From: Citrifermentans bremense R1
GTDB taxonomy: Bacteria > Desulfobacterota > Desulfuromonadia > Geobacterales > Geobacteraceae
Direction of reading: 5' to 3'
NCBI RefSeq assembly: GCF_000426865.1
Contig: NZ_KE384581.1
Location: forward strand, 1-64,000
Length of the DNA stretch: 64,000 nucleotides
Position 1 is the stretch's first letter. The number at the start of each line of letters is the position of its first letter. Made by a program: the position numbers and the translations under genes. The notes under the pieces are model-generated. The model worked only from the letters and a program-made list of their open reading frames with translations. It did not search any database and was not told where the DNA came from. Positions 53,593-62,588 of the stretch are shown one piece after another.

Positions 53593-53814
53593 TCACGTCA
53601 TCTGTACCTGTAAGTAAATTCCTTAGGCACCCTTTCGTGCGCTCGGGCGAACATTTATTTTGTTCCTGGAGCACATGATGGGTCACTGCCTTGCCAAAGG
53701 CATTTTTCAAATGTCCATCTGAGGCACTACTCGGCTCCACCCGGATCTGTGTCTTGGGCGCGGATGCTGCAGCTTTATGCGCATCAGCTAACTTCTTGCG
53801 ACACGGGAGTTTTG

Positions 53815-55056
53815 ATGAAAACAGGCATGTTACGGGCCCTTACGGTTACTGCGTTTTGCATGATGCCAACGGCGGTTGTCGCGTCGGATAGGGGCGGGGA
53901 GCCTCTTACCCTCGTCCGGGTAATACAACTCTCTTCGGCCGGCGCACCTGATGTGCGCCTTGCACTTAACCGCGTTGCGGAAGGAGAGGCAAAACTTGCC
54001 GGGGCTCAAGTCCGCACCTTGGAAAACCCGCAGTTGGAACTGAATGCCGGACCACGTACCGGCACCGAGAGCAGCTTAGACGTTGAGGTCGGCATGGAGA
54101 TTCCCATCGAGCTTGGCGGCCGCCGCAACAAGCGGGTGGCTTTGGCCCAGGCCGGTATCCAGCGTGAAAAACGAGCGGTCGAAGATGTCCGCCGACAGGC
54201 TGTGACCGCTGCAGTCGGCGCTTATTACCGGGTGCTGCAAGCAGAGGAACAGCTCGCTTTGGCTGTAGACCGCAGAAAGCTGGCCGAGGAGTTGCTGCAA
54301 ATCGCCAAAGAGCGGCATACCGCAGGCGATGTTGCCAAATTCGAGGTGAACCTGGCTCTTACCGAAGCTGCACGTGCCCAAAGCGATGTTTCTTCTGCAC
54401 AGGGCCGTATCGCCTCGACCAGGGCGGCACTGGCACGAGCCCTCGGATTGCCGTCGGCCGCGGGCCTTCAGGTTGGCGGCAGTATCAAGGAGCGGAGCTT
54501 CTTCGATAGCATCGGTTCCGCTCAGGGGGGGGCAAAACGTGCGGACCTCCTGACGGCCCTGGCTGACGTCGAAGCCTCCCGCGCTGCAATCTCCCTGGCT
54601 GAAGCCGACCGGCTTCCCGATGTCGCCTTCAGGATCGGTTATAAACGCGAAGGCGACGATAACGTCGTCCTGGGCGGCATCAGCGTCAGCCTTCCCTTTA
54701 TGAACCCCCGCCAGGCACCGGTTCAGGAGGCGCGGGTGCAGCATCAACGGGCACAGTTGGCCGCCGAGATCAGTCAATCGAGTATCGCAGCAGAAATCGA
54801 AGGAGCTCGCGTCGCCTATGCGGCTGCGGTCGAAGCTGTGCGCAGAATAGAGACCTACGGGCTCGTCTTGCAGCAGGAAAATGAATCACTGGCCCGCGAA
54901 AGTTATAAAGCCGGCAAGATCAACCTCTCCACCTTGCTCCAGTTGCGTCGGGATGCACAGCAAACACGTAAGGAGTACCTGGAATTGTTATTGGAAGCCG
55001 CTGAGGCTGGTGTCGAGCTAGCCTCTGCTAACGGCCTTTGGACCACTGCAAACTAA
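53815..55056 (+). CDS. Outer membrane efflux protein, CzcC/TolC family
   Basis: A 413-residue protein with an export signal (ending about residue 25, AVVASD) and the two-fold OEP architecture of long coiled-coil helices (GEAKLAGAQVRTLENPQLEL, LALTEAARAQSDVSSAQGRIASTRAALARALG). It forms the outer membrane channel of a tripartite metal pump with the CzcB- and CzcA-like proteins downstream. ATG 53815 has GGGAG upstream; the frame is open to 53749. Confidence 0.88.
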   Translation: MKTGMLRALTVTAFCMMPTAVVASDRGGEPLTLVRVIQLSSAGAPDVRLALNRVAEGEAKLAGAQVRTLENPQLELNAGPRTGTESSLDVEVGMEIPIELGGRRNKRVALAQAGIQREKRAVEDVRRQAVTAAVGAYYRVLQAEEQLALAVDRRKLAEELLQIAKERHTAGDVAKFEVNLALTEAARAQSDVSSAQGRIASTRAALARALGLPSAAGLQVGGSIKERSFFDSIGSAQGGAKRADLLTALADVEASRAAISLAEADRLPDVAFRIGYKREGDDNVVLGGISVSLPFMNPRQAPVQEARVQHQRAQLAAEISQSSIAAEIEGARVAYAAAVEAVRRIETYGLVLQQENESLARESYKAGKINLSTLLQLRRDAQQTRKEYLELLLEAAEAGVELASANGLWTTAN

Positions 55057-55077
55057 CACACCAAAAGGAGTCACATC

Positions 55078-55377
55078 ATGCGTCGTTCCATTCTGCTCTC
55101 TCTCACCCTGCTCTTTTCCCTCACCTTTTCCGCCTTCGCGGCCGAGTCCGCGAAAAAGGACGCGCACGGCGCCAAAGGCGCCAAGGTCGGTTCCTACGAG
55201 GACTGGTGCGGCGAGCACGGCGTTCCCGAGTCCCAGGACACCCGTTGCGACAAGTCCCTCATTCCCGCCTTCAAGGCGACCGGCGACTGGGACGAGAAGC
55301 ACGGACTTCCCAAGTCCCAGTGCAAGAAGTGCAACCCGAAACTGAAGATCGTTCGCCCGCCCAAAGGGAGCAAGTGA
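55078..55377 (+). CDS. Small periplasmic Cys/His protein of the efflux operon
   Basis: A 99-residue protein: signal peptide (1-21, ending SAFAA), a short Lys/Gly linker, then C44-x2-H47, C57, H75, C82 and C85 in two half-units (EDWCGEHGVPES and CKKCNPKLK). The same unit opens the adaptor protein encoded next (CQEHGV...CTKCNPKL...WCAEHG). It is therefore probably a free periplasmic metal chaperone sharing a domain with the pump (inference). AAAGGAG precedes the ATG, and the stop is one base before the next ATG. Confidence 0.75.
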   Translation: MRRSILLSLTLLFSLTFSAFAAESAKKDAHGAKGAKVGSYEDWCGEHGVPESQDTRCDKSLIPAFKATGDWDEKHGLPKSQCKKCNPKLKIVRPPKGSK

Positions 55378-55378
55378 C

Positions 55379-56761
55379 ATGCATCGGATTCTTACACTGG
55401 TGACCGTGGCAGCTCTTGCCGTGGCCTCGGGCTGCGGCAAGAGCGACCAATCCAAGGCGCCTGCAGCCGCCAAACAGGCGGCTTCCGATCTCAAGGCCAC
55501 CCGTGAGGCGGCCGGGCTTTGCCAGGAGCACGGCGTGCTGGAGGCTCTTTGCACCAAGTGCAACCCGAAGCTCGCCCCCATCTTTCAGGCCAAAGGCGAC
55601 TGGTGCGCCGAGCACGGCTTCCCGATGTCGGTATGCCCGATCCACTTCCCGGAGCGCGGCGGCAAGCCGGCAGTTGACGTGTCGGCCGACAACGCACCGG
55701 CGGACGGGACCAAGATAATCCTGAAGGGAAAGGACACGGCTCGCCTGGCCGGGATTGAGACCACCAGGGCCGTAGCAGGCCGGGGGAGAGCTGAAATCCT
55801 GGCGCCGGTCATGGTCACCTATGATGCCGCCAGGGTGGCACAGGTGACTGCCCGTGCCCCCGGAGTCGTCAAGCAGGTCTCAAGGGAGATCGGGGCCTGG
55901 GTATCGGCGGGCGCCACGCTCGCCGTCATAGAAAGTGCTGCGGTAAGCGGCGATCAATCGAGGCTGGCTGCGGCTCGCTCCCGGGTACAGACGGCGGAGT
56001 TGAATTATCGTCGCGAGGCGGAGTTGGAAAAAAAGGGGATCTCTGCCAGCAAAGAGGTGCAGGCCGCACAGCAATCCATGCGCGAGGCGAGTGCCGAATT
56101 GGATTCGCTGCAGGCATCACTGCGCGGAGTGGGTGCTACCGGCAGCGGCGGCCGTTACAGCGTTAAGGCACCGCTTTCCGGGATCGTCACCCAGCGTAGC
56201 GTCTCGCTGGCTGCCTACGTCGATTCCCACACGCCGCTCTTCGAGATCGTGGATACCTCAACCATGTGGGGTGAGGTGGCCATCCCCGAGGCGGAACTGG
56301 GCAACGTGAAAACAGGGATGCCGGTGGTCATCGTCATCGATGCCTTGGCGGGTCGAGAGTTCCGCGGCAGCATCGCCAGCATCGCGCCCATCGTCGATCC
56401 CCAGACCCGTACAGCGAAGGCACGCGTCAGGCTCCCAAACACAGGCGGTATGCTGCGGGCCAACATGTACGGCCAAGCCCGGATTGCGGTGGGAGGGACA
56501 CGGACCTCGTCTCTCGTGCCGCAGGGGGCCATACAGCGGGCCAAGTCCGTGAAGCTTGCCTTTGTCCGCCTGAAACCGGACGAGTTCGAAGCCAGACGCG
56601 TGCAGGTTGCGTCGAGCAGTGGCGGCAACATGGTGGAGCTTACCTCCGGGGTCGAGGTGGGCGAAGAGATCGTCGTCGCCGGAAGTTTCCTGCTCAAGAC
56701 GGAAACGCTTAAGGACTCCATCGGTGCAGGCTGCTGTGAAGTTGAAGCGGAGAGAAAATAG
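55379..56761 (+). CDS. Metal efflux membrane fusion lipoprotein, CzcB/CusB type
   Basis: A 460-residue periplasmic adaptor. The lipobox VASGC gives lipidated C19. A Cys/His module follows at 48-89 (C48, H51, C58, C61, C76, H79, C86, H89), then the usual adaptor: lipoyl half-motifs (RAPGVVKQVSREIGAWVSAGATLAVIES), a coiled-coil hairpin (about 195-245) and the beta-barrel domain (PEAELGNVKTGMPVVIVID). It links the inner-membrane pump to the outer-membrane channel and may hand metal to the pump through the N-terminal module. Confidence 0.88.
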   Translation: MHRILTLVTVAALAVASGCGKSDQSKAPAAAKQAASDLKATREAAGLCQEHGVLEALCTKCNPKLAPIFQAKGDWCAEHGFPMSVCPIHFPERGGKPAVDVSADNAPADGTKIILKGKDTARLAGIETTRAVAGRGRAEILAPVMVTYDAARVAQVTARAPGVVKQVSREIGAWVSAGATLAVIESAAVSGDQSRLAAARSRVQTAELNYRREAELEKKGISASKEVQAAQQSMREASAELDSLQASLRGVGATGSGGRYSVKAPLSGIVTQRSVSLAAYVDSHTPLFEIVDTSTMWGEVAIPEAELGNVKTGMPVVIVIDALAGREFRGSIASIAPIVDPQTRTAKARVRLPNTGGMLRANMYGQARIAVGGTRTSSLVPQGAIQRAKSVKLAFVRLKPDEFEARRVQVASSSGGNMVELTSGVEVGEEIVVAGSFLLKTETLKDSIGAGCCEVEAERK

Positions 56762-56770
56762 GAGGGAGTA

Positions 56771-59700
56771 ATGCTGAACAAGGTTATCCGTTGGTCCCTC
56801 AACCACAGGCTTATAGTCATTCTCGCCTGGTGCTTCATAGCCGTCCTTGGCGCTGTCGCTTTCCTGCGGCTGCCGCTCGACGCTTTTCCCGACACTACGC
56901 CGGTCCAGGTACAGGTTAACACGGTGGCGCCGGCTCTCTCCCCGCTCGAGATCGAGCGCCAGATTTCGGCGCCGCTTGAACAGGCGATTTCCGGGTTGCC
57001 CAAGCTGAAAGAGGTGCGTTCGGCCTCCAGGTTCGGCATGTCCCAGGTGACCGTGATTTTCGAAGACGGCACCGACATCTACCGCTCGCGGCAGGTGGTT
57101 ATGGAGCGGGTGCAGGGAGTGGCGCTGCCTGAGGGGATAGAGAAGCCGCAGCTAGGCCCGGTTGCCACAGGCCTGGGCGAGGTTTTCCATTACCTGCTGA
57201 CAGCCAAAGACAAATCGCTGGCCGAACTGCGCACGCTGCACGACTGGGTGGTGAAGCCCCAGATGCGCTCGGTGCCGGGAGTGGCCGAGGTGAATACCTG
57301 GGGGGGAGACGAGCGGCGCGTCGAGATAATGGTCGATCCTGGGGAGTTGGGCAAGCGCGGGCTCACCATGGACCGACTCATCGAGGCGGTGGAGCGCAAC
57401 AACGCCAACGTGGGAGGCGGCACCGTCGACAGTGCGGGCGAGTCGACCGTGGTGCAGGGGGTAGGGATCGTCGGTTCACTGCAGGACATCGAATCGATCA
57501 TCATCACCGCCAAGGAGGGGGTCCCGGTCCGGGTTGCAGACGTGGCCCGCGTGGTTGAGGGACGCGAGATCCGCCGCGGCGCGGTTACGGCCGACGGCAA
57601 GGGCGAGGCGGTGCTGGGCCTTGGCTTCATGCTCATGGGCGAGAACAGCCACGACGTCACCACTAGGCTCAAGATACGTCTCGAAGAGGTCAAGAAAACG
57701 CTCCCCAAGGGTGTGCAGGTAGCAACAGCCTACGACCGGACCTCCCTTGTCAACAAGGTCCTGCACACGGTGGAAAAGAACCTGCTGGAAGGCGCACTGC
57801 TGGTCGTGGCCGTCATCTTTGTCTTCCTGGGGAACCTGCGCGCCGGGCTCATGGTGGCCCTGGCCATTCCGCTCTCCATGCTCTTCGCCTTCGACCTCAT
57901 GCTTCGTTTCGGCATCGCCGGCAGCCTGATGAGTCTTGGGGCCATCGACTTCGGCCTCGTGGTGGACAGCTCGGTCATCATGATCGAGAACTCGGTGCGC
58001 CGCCTCTCCGAGGAGGGCGAGGAGCGCAGCATTATCGACGTGGTGCGCGACGCGGCCATCGAGGTGAGGAAGCCGACCATGTTCGGCGAACTCATCATCA
58101 TGATCGTCTACCTGCCGATCCTCGCCCTGGAGGGGATCGAGGGGAAGATGTTCCGCCCCATGGCGCTTACCGTCATCTTCGCGCTGATGGGCTCCATGGC
58201 GATGTCGCTCACCCTGATGCCCGTGCTGGCGACCTTCGGCCTCAAGCGCAGAAAGGAGGAGAAGGAGCCTTATGTGGTACGCCGGCTCAAGGAGGTGTAC
58301 CGGCCGGTATTGAGCCTGGCCCTGCGCCAGCGCAAAAAGGTGATTGCAACCGCCCTGGTCTGCCTGGCCGGCGCCGGCTTTCTCGCCACACGCCTGGGCT
58401 CCGAGTTCGTACCGCGCCTTTTGGAGGGCTCCATTGTCATCAACACGGTGCGTCTGGCCAGTGTCTCGCTGGACGAGTCGGTGCGCTACGGCAACCAGTT
58501 GGAGAAGGCGCTCCTGGAGAAGTTCCCCGACGAGATAGAGCGGATCTGGACCCGCACCGGAAGCGCCGAAATCGCCACCGATCCCATGGGGGTCGAGCTC
58601 TCCGACATTTTTCTGACCCTGAAGCCCCGGGATCGGTGGAAAAAGGCGAAAACCCAGGGGGAGCTGGTCGCCGCCATGGAGAAGGAGCTGAAGAAGATGC
58701 CGGGTATGCGGATGATCTTCACCCAGCCCATCGAAATGCGGGTGAACGAGATGGTTGCCGGGATACGGTCCGACGTGGGGATCAAGATCTTCGGCGATGA
58801 TTTCGAGATCCTTAAGGCGAAGGCAAAGGAAGTGGAAAAGGCGGTCAAGGCGGTTGCCGGAGCTGCCGACGTGAGCGTCGAGCAGATCACCGGCGCCCCC
58901 CTGCTGCAGATAGAGGTCGACCGCAACGCCACGGCGCGTTACGGGATCCCCGCCCGGGAAGTCCTGGAGGTAGTCGAGGCCATGGGTGGTCGTGACGTGG
59001 GGGTGATGCAGGAGGGTGACCGGCGCTTCCCCATCGCCGTGCGTATCGCCGACCAGTACCGGGTGGAGCCGGAGGCCTTGGGACGCATACTGGTGACCGC
59101 CCAGGGTGGGGAGCGCATCCCGCTCTCGCAGTTGACCAAGATAAAGTCGTCCGAAGGGCCCTCCACCATCAGCCGGGAGTGGGGCAAGCGTCGTGTCGTG
59201 GTACAGACCAACGTGCGCGGCCGCGACGTGGGAAGCTTTGTGGCCGAGGTGCAGCAAGCCATAGAGCGAGAGGTGAAGTTGCCCAGTGGTTACTACGTCC
59301 GTTACGGAGGACAGTTCGAGAACCTGCAGCGTGCCCAGAAGCGGCTCATGATCGTGGTGCCGGTGGCACTGGGACTGATCTTCACGCTGCTCTATTTCAC
59401 CTATGGCCGGGTTTTGGATGCCGCCCGGGTCTTCACCGGTGTCCCCTTCGCGGCAGTAGGCGGCATCGTCGCTCTCTGGCTGCGGGATATCCCCTTCAGC
59501 ATCTCCGCAGGAGTTGGTTTCGTCGCCTTGTCGGGTGTCTCTGTTCTGGCAGACATGGTGCTGGTCTCCGCGGTGCGGGACCTCCTCGCCAAGGGGGTCC
59601 CGCTGCTAGAAGCGATCCAGAAGGCTGCCGAGCAGCGTCTTCGGCCGGTGCTGATGACTGCGCTGGTAGCCAGCTTCGGTTTCATACCGATGGCGCTCAA

Positions 59701-59878
59701 CACTGGCATTGGCGCAGAGGTGCAGAGACCGCTCGCCACCGTGGTTATTGGAGGCGTCGTCTCTTCGACGCTGCTCACTCTGTTGGTGCTCCCCGTGCTG
59801 TACGCGGTATTCGGCAAGGCTAAAGCCACGGATGGTGAAAAAGAAAGTGTTAAGGTTGCTGAAGCTGGATCTATCTAA
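56771..59878 (+). CDS. Heavy-metal RND efflux pump, CzcA family
   Basis: A 1035-residue inner-membrane proton antiporter with twelve helices and two large periplasmic loops. The fourth-helix motif reads DFGLVVDSSVIMIEN (D393, D399, E406), the DFG...D...E form found in zinc/cobalt/cadmium/nickel pumps and unlike the Cu/Ag form, so a divalent cation is likely. AGGAGG precedes the ATG. It is the core of a CzcCBA-type tripartite pump. Confidence 0.92.
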   Translation: MLNKVIRWSLNHRLIVILAWCFIAVLGAVAFLRLPLDAFPDTTPVQVQVNTVAPALSPLEIERQISAPLEQAISGLPKLKEVRSASRFGMSQVTVIFEDGTDIYRSRQVVMERVQGVALPEGIEKPQLGPVATGLGEVFHYLLTAKDKSLAELRTLHDWVVKPQMRSVPGVAEVNTWGGDERRVEIMVDPGELGKRGLTMDRLIEAVERNNANVGGGTVDSAGESTVVQGVGIVGSLQDIESIIITAKEGVPVRVADVARVVEGREIRRGAVTADGKGEAVLGLGFMLMGENSHDVTTRLKIRLEEVKKTLPKGVQVATAYDRTSLVNKVLHTVEKNLLEGALLVVAVIFVFLGNLRAGLMVALAIPLSMLFAFDLMLRFGIAGSLMSLGAIDFGLVVDSSVIMIENSVRRLSEEGEERSIIDVVRDAAIEVRKPTMFGELIIMIVYLPILALEGIEGKMFRPMALTVIFALMGSMAMSLTLMPVLATFGLKRRKEEKEPYVVRRLKEVYRPVLSLALRQRKKVIATALVCLAGAGFLATRLGSEFVPRLLEGSIVINTVRLASVSLDESVRYGNQLEKALLEKFPDEIERIWTRTGSAEIATDPMGVELSDIFLTLKPRDRWKKAKTQGELVAAMEKELKKMPGMRMIFTQPIEMRVNEMVAGIRSDVGIKIFGDDFEILKAKAKEVEKAVKAVAGAADVSVEQITGAPLLQIEVDRNATARYGIPAREVLEVVEAMGGRDVGVMQEGDRRFPIAVRIADQYRVEPEALGRILVTAQGGERIPLSQLTKIKSSEGPSTISREWGKRRVVVQTNVRGRDVGSFVAEVQQAIEREVKLPSGYYVRYGGQFENLQRAQKRLMIVVPVALGLIFTLLYFTYGRVLDAARVFTGVPFAAVGGIVALWLRDIPFSISAGVGFVALSGVSVLADMVLVSAVRDLLAKGVPLLEAIQKAAEQRLRPVLMTALVASFGFIPMALNTGIGAEVQRPLATVVIGGVVSSTLLTLLVLPVLYAVFGKAKATDGEKESVKVAEAGSI

Positions 59879-59905
59879 AGCTATTTTCTATCAAAGGAGT
59901 GGACC

Positions 59906-60496
59906 ATGAAGAAAATTAACCTTTTGGTACTGATGGTAGCTTTGACAGTGACAAGTGGCTGCGCAAACAGTTCGGCGTTAATAAAGGCGTCAAGCACAAG
60001 CTCTCGCAAAGATGTTTTTCAGGAAACAACAAAAGGAGGATCTATTCCGGCCGGTTTTGCGGACATGATGACGTACATATCATTCAAGACCCACAAACCC
60101 GGCGCCTTCTCTGCAAAAGACGTTCACGGCACTCCCGAATACCGGCTGTTGATCAATATCGATGGCCAATCAACCCAGTTGCAGGGCAGCCTCTCCGAAG
60201 AGAATATCGATTCCCGTCTTCTTATGGAAGAGGCCGGCAATGGGATACGTTACCACTTCAAAAAAGGTTTCCGACTTAAAGCAGGCGCGCACAGGATTGT
60301 GGTAGCCAGTCCTGATGATGGCTTCGCCGTTGAGCACCAAATAGTGTTACCGGAAGGGATCAGCAGTGAATTGGTGTTGGAACCGATTTACGGAGAGGTA
60401 GCTGGGAAGCCGCGACCGGGATTTTACGGAGCCACCAGGTTCAGTGAGGGGCTGGAAGGGTTCAGGGTGATGCTTAACGGGAAACCTTTGCAGTAG
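59906..60496 (+). CDS. Hypothetical lipoprotein downstream of the efflux pump
   Basis: A 196-residue protein with a lipobox (TVTSGC, C19). The rest is soluble and beta-rich (YRLLINIDGQSTQLQGS, LKAGAHRIVVASPDDGFAVEHQIVL). No family is recognised. AAAGGAG precedes the ATG and it lies 27 bp after the pump gene, so it is probably in the operon. A terminator follows at 60627. Confidence 0.7.
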   Translation: MKKINLLVLMVALTVTSGCANSSALIKASSTSSRKDVFQETTKGGSIPAGFADMMTYISFKTHKPGAFSAKDVHGTPEYRLLINIDGQSTQLQGSLSEENIDSRLLMEEAGNGIRYHFKKGFRLKAGAHRIVVASPDDGFAVEHQIVLPEGISSELVLEPIYGEVAGKPRPGFYGATRFSEGLEGFRVMLNGKPLQ

Positions 60497-60626
60497 AGTG
60501 AAGGATTTGCAATCAGGCCCCCCCGGTTCTGCCTGATTCTGATGGATGGCCTAATTTGTCCACTGGGAAAACTCCACTGCCTAGAGTCACGCTTTACCGT
60601 CGCTGCAGTACGGCGATGTTTGTTAT

Positions 60627-60665
60627 CGGCACACCCTGTGTCCTCCTCCGGGGTGTGCCGCTTTT
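60627..60665. terminator. Terminator of the efflux operon
   Basis: CGGCACACCC (60627-60636) pairs with GGGTGTGCCG (60651-60660), then CTTTTT. Confidence 0.8.
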
Positions 60666-60693
60666 TGACCTACGGATGATGTTTATGTCGCAG

Positions 60694-61107
60694 CTACCTC
60701 TCTTTTCCCGGAGAGAGGGCCTGCAGAATGCGGCAATCCTTCGAAGCCTTGGCACTTAGGCACTGACCGCGTAAGTCTCGAAGTTGCGCTTCCAGTAATT
60801 TAAGTTGGACGATACGGTCAGCGACGTGCCCGATGTGCTCGTCGAGCAGAGCATCTACTGGACCGCAATTTTCCTCCGGTGCATCCCGAAACTTGAGCAG
60901 CAGTTTGACATTGTCGAGTGTCATGTCCAGCGACCGGCAGTGACGGATAAAGCGCAAGCGCTCCACATGCTCCCTGCCATAAAGGCGGTAGTTGCCCTCT
61001 GAACGGCCTGGTGTGGGTAGTAGCCCCTGCTGCTCGTAATAGCGGATGGTTTCTATCCGGCAGGTCACCATCCTCGCCACTTCACCTATCTTCAAACAGT
61101 TGGACAT
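60694..61107 (-). CDS. MerR-family metal regulator, CadR/PbrR type
   Basis: A 137-residue regulator: MerR HTH (4-30, IGEVARMVTCRIETIRYYEQQGLL), dimerisation helix and metal site. Cysteines C81 (ENCGPVD), C116 (RGQC) and C125 (KDCRIL) sit where the Pb/Cd regulators PbrR and CadR have theirs, so cadmium or lead is the probable effector. It is divergent from a CDF-type transporter gene, and the shared gap holds a MerR-type promoter. Confidence 0.87.
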   Translation of the reverse strand: MSNCLKIGEVARMVTCRIETIRYYEQQGLLPTPGRSEGNYRLYGREHVERLRFIRHCRSLDMTLDNVKLLLKFRDAPEENCGPVDALLDEHIGHVADRIVQLKLLEAQLRDLRGQCLSAKASKDCRILQALSPGKER

Positions 61108-61138
61108 ACATCCCCCCCCTTTTTCTTTGATTTTACCC

Positions 61139-61169
61139 TTGACCCTATAGTAGCTTCATGGTGTTGGAT
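61139..61169 (+). promoter_or_regulatory. MerR-type promoter with 19-bp spacer
   Basis: TTGACC (61139-61144), 19-bp spacer, TTGGAT (61164-61169). The spacer begins CTATAGTAGCT and ends GGTG, very like the PbrR/CadR operators (TTGACTCTATAGTAACT...). The over-long spacer is the hallmark of promoters twisted into activity by MerR proteins. Confidence 0.8.
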
Positions 61170-61253
61170 GGTCAATACAATGTGGCTAAGGGCCAGCGCT
61201 GAGGGACCGCATACAAAGCAGAACGACCGGGAAAGGTAAGGGGGAGGAAGCGA

Positions 61254-61886
61254 ATGGCAAACTGTTGTGAAGATAAAAGTTGTGAACTAGCATCTATGCG
61301 CCAGAACCACGGTAGGGTTCTTTGGATCGTGCTGATCGTAAATGCGCTGATGTTTCTAGTGGAAGGCTTCGCCGGGGTGGCAGCACATTCAACATCGCTT
61401 CTCGCCGATGCGCTTGACATGTTTGGAGATACCCTGGTGTACGCGTTTAGTCTCTTCGTGCTTAAGCGTTCAGCGCGCTGGCAAGCCGGTGCTGCGCTAA
61501 CAAAAGGCGGATTCATGTTTGTCTTTGGTCTGGGGGTTATTGGTGAGGCCATACACAAGATCGTGCATCCCGTCGTTCCGGGCGCCGAGACTATGGGATT
61601 TGTCGGGGTATTGGCACTCGCCGCGAATCTAGTTTGCTTCTTACTGCTTTACCGACATAGGTCCGACAACCTAAACATGAGTTCTACCTGGCTGTGCTCG
61701 CGAAACGACCTAGTCGCCAACGTGGGAGTATTGTTCGCCGCCGGAGGCAGCTTTCTATTCACATCGCGTTGGCCGGACATCATTGTCGGAACCATAATTG
61801 CGGGCCTGTTCCTCTGTTCTGCGCTCAATGTCCTGACGAACTCAATAAAAGCTCTGCGCCCACAAGCGCTACAAGGCCGCGCATGA
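61254..61886 (+). CDS. Cation diffusion facilitator-type transporter
   Basis: A 210-residue membrane protein with six helices and no C-terminal cytoplasmic domain. An N-terminal CCEDKSC may bind metal. The second helix has LLADALDMFGD (acidic metal site), the fifth CSRNDLVANVG, where the usual histidine is a cysteine. This subgroup is often coded beside MerR regulators; the cysteine suggests a soft metal such as Cd, Pb or Hg (inference). GGGGGAGGA precedes the ATG. Confidence 0.8.
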   Translation: MANCCEDKSCELASMRQNHGRVLWIVLIVNALMFLVEGFAGVAAHSTSLLADALDMFGDTLVYAFSLFVLKRSARWQAGAALTKGGFMFVFGLGVIGEAIHKIVHPVVPGAETMGFVGVLALAANLVCFLLLYRHRSDNLNMSSTWLCSRNDLVANVGVLFAAGGSFLFTSRWPDIIVGTIIAGLFLCSALNVLTNSIKALRPQALQGRA

Positions 61887-62588
61887 CTCTGGGCCATAGC
61901 TGGCGGGCTTGCTTCCACTTGGGAGAATTTCAGGGTCGATTATGCTCCCAACCTCAGCGCGGACATTTGGCTACTCAGCATTCTTTGAGAAGTTCATAAA
62001 CCCTATAACCACACGGCATCACGCGGACGCTAACTCGCCGGTGCCGCCGCTGGCCCGTTAAATTGCTGGTCCTACCTTAGAACAACCTTGATGTACTTTA
62101 ACAAGTGCAGATGCCACTCCTGCCCCGTTGTCTCCGAAGCTTTTAAAATTTTCGGGTCCTCTAGTATGTCAAACAAAGATTTTTGCTTCTTCTAGTTGCT
62201 CAAAGCTCTTTCCTTCAGAACCATAACCACCTAATTTTTCTTGATCCCATTTGGATCCTCTTGTGGATTTTACCCAGAATGGAATGAATGGGTAAGAGGG
62301 ATAAGTGGAACCCAGAGGAGACAAGAGGAGCCGAATGGAGAACCGCAGATGTGAGGGGGGCTGTCGCACTTTGGGCGGGAGCATCAAGTAGCCGATATGC
62401 TCATTAGAGCACGCAAGTCCTGCAATTCCCCTTCATTAGACGTACAGGTAGGACGGATTAGGGTGGTTCAAGCAGACAGAAATCCACATTTAGGGATTTA
62501 CCCCTTCGTGGTGTCCGGCGGAGGAGGCGACCGGTACTAAAGTAAATAAGAGCATTGATCACCATTCGCCGCTGTCGAGAACCATGGT
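61887..62588. other. Intergenic region between the metal module and the insertion sequence
   Basis: About 700 bases without a credible gene. The only structure I see is the inverted GTGGATCC-type repeat pair at 62247-62338. Confidence 0.55.
62247..62338. repeat. GTGGATCC-type repeat, right copies (inverted pair)
   Basis: CCATTTGGATCCTCTTGTGG...TTTACCCA (62247-62276) is inverted relative to TGGGTAAGAGG...GTGGAACCCA...ACAAGAGGAGCCGAATGG (62289-62338). Both match the copy at 52828-52876. The pair again has the arm-core-inverted-arm form. Confidence 0.65.

Noticed and set aside
57476-59257. A 593-codon minus-strand frame
   Set aside because: Shadow of the CzcA-like pump gene, which has intact RND motifs.
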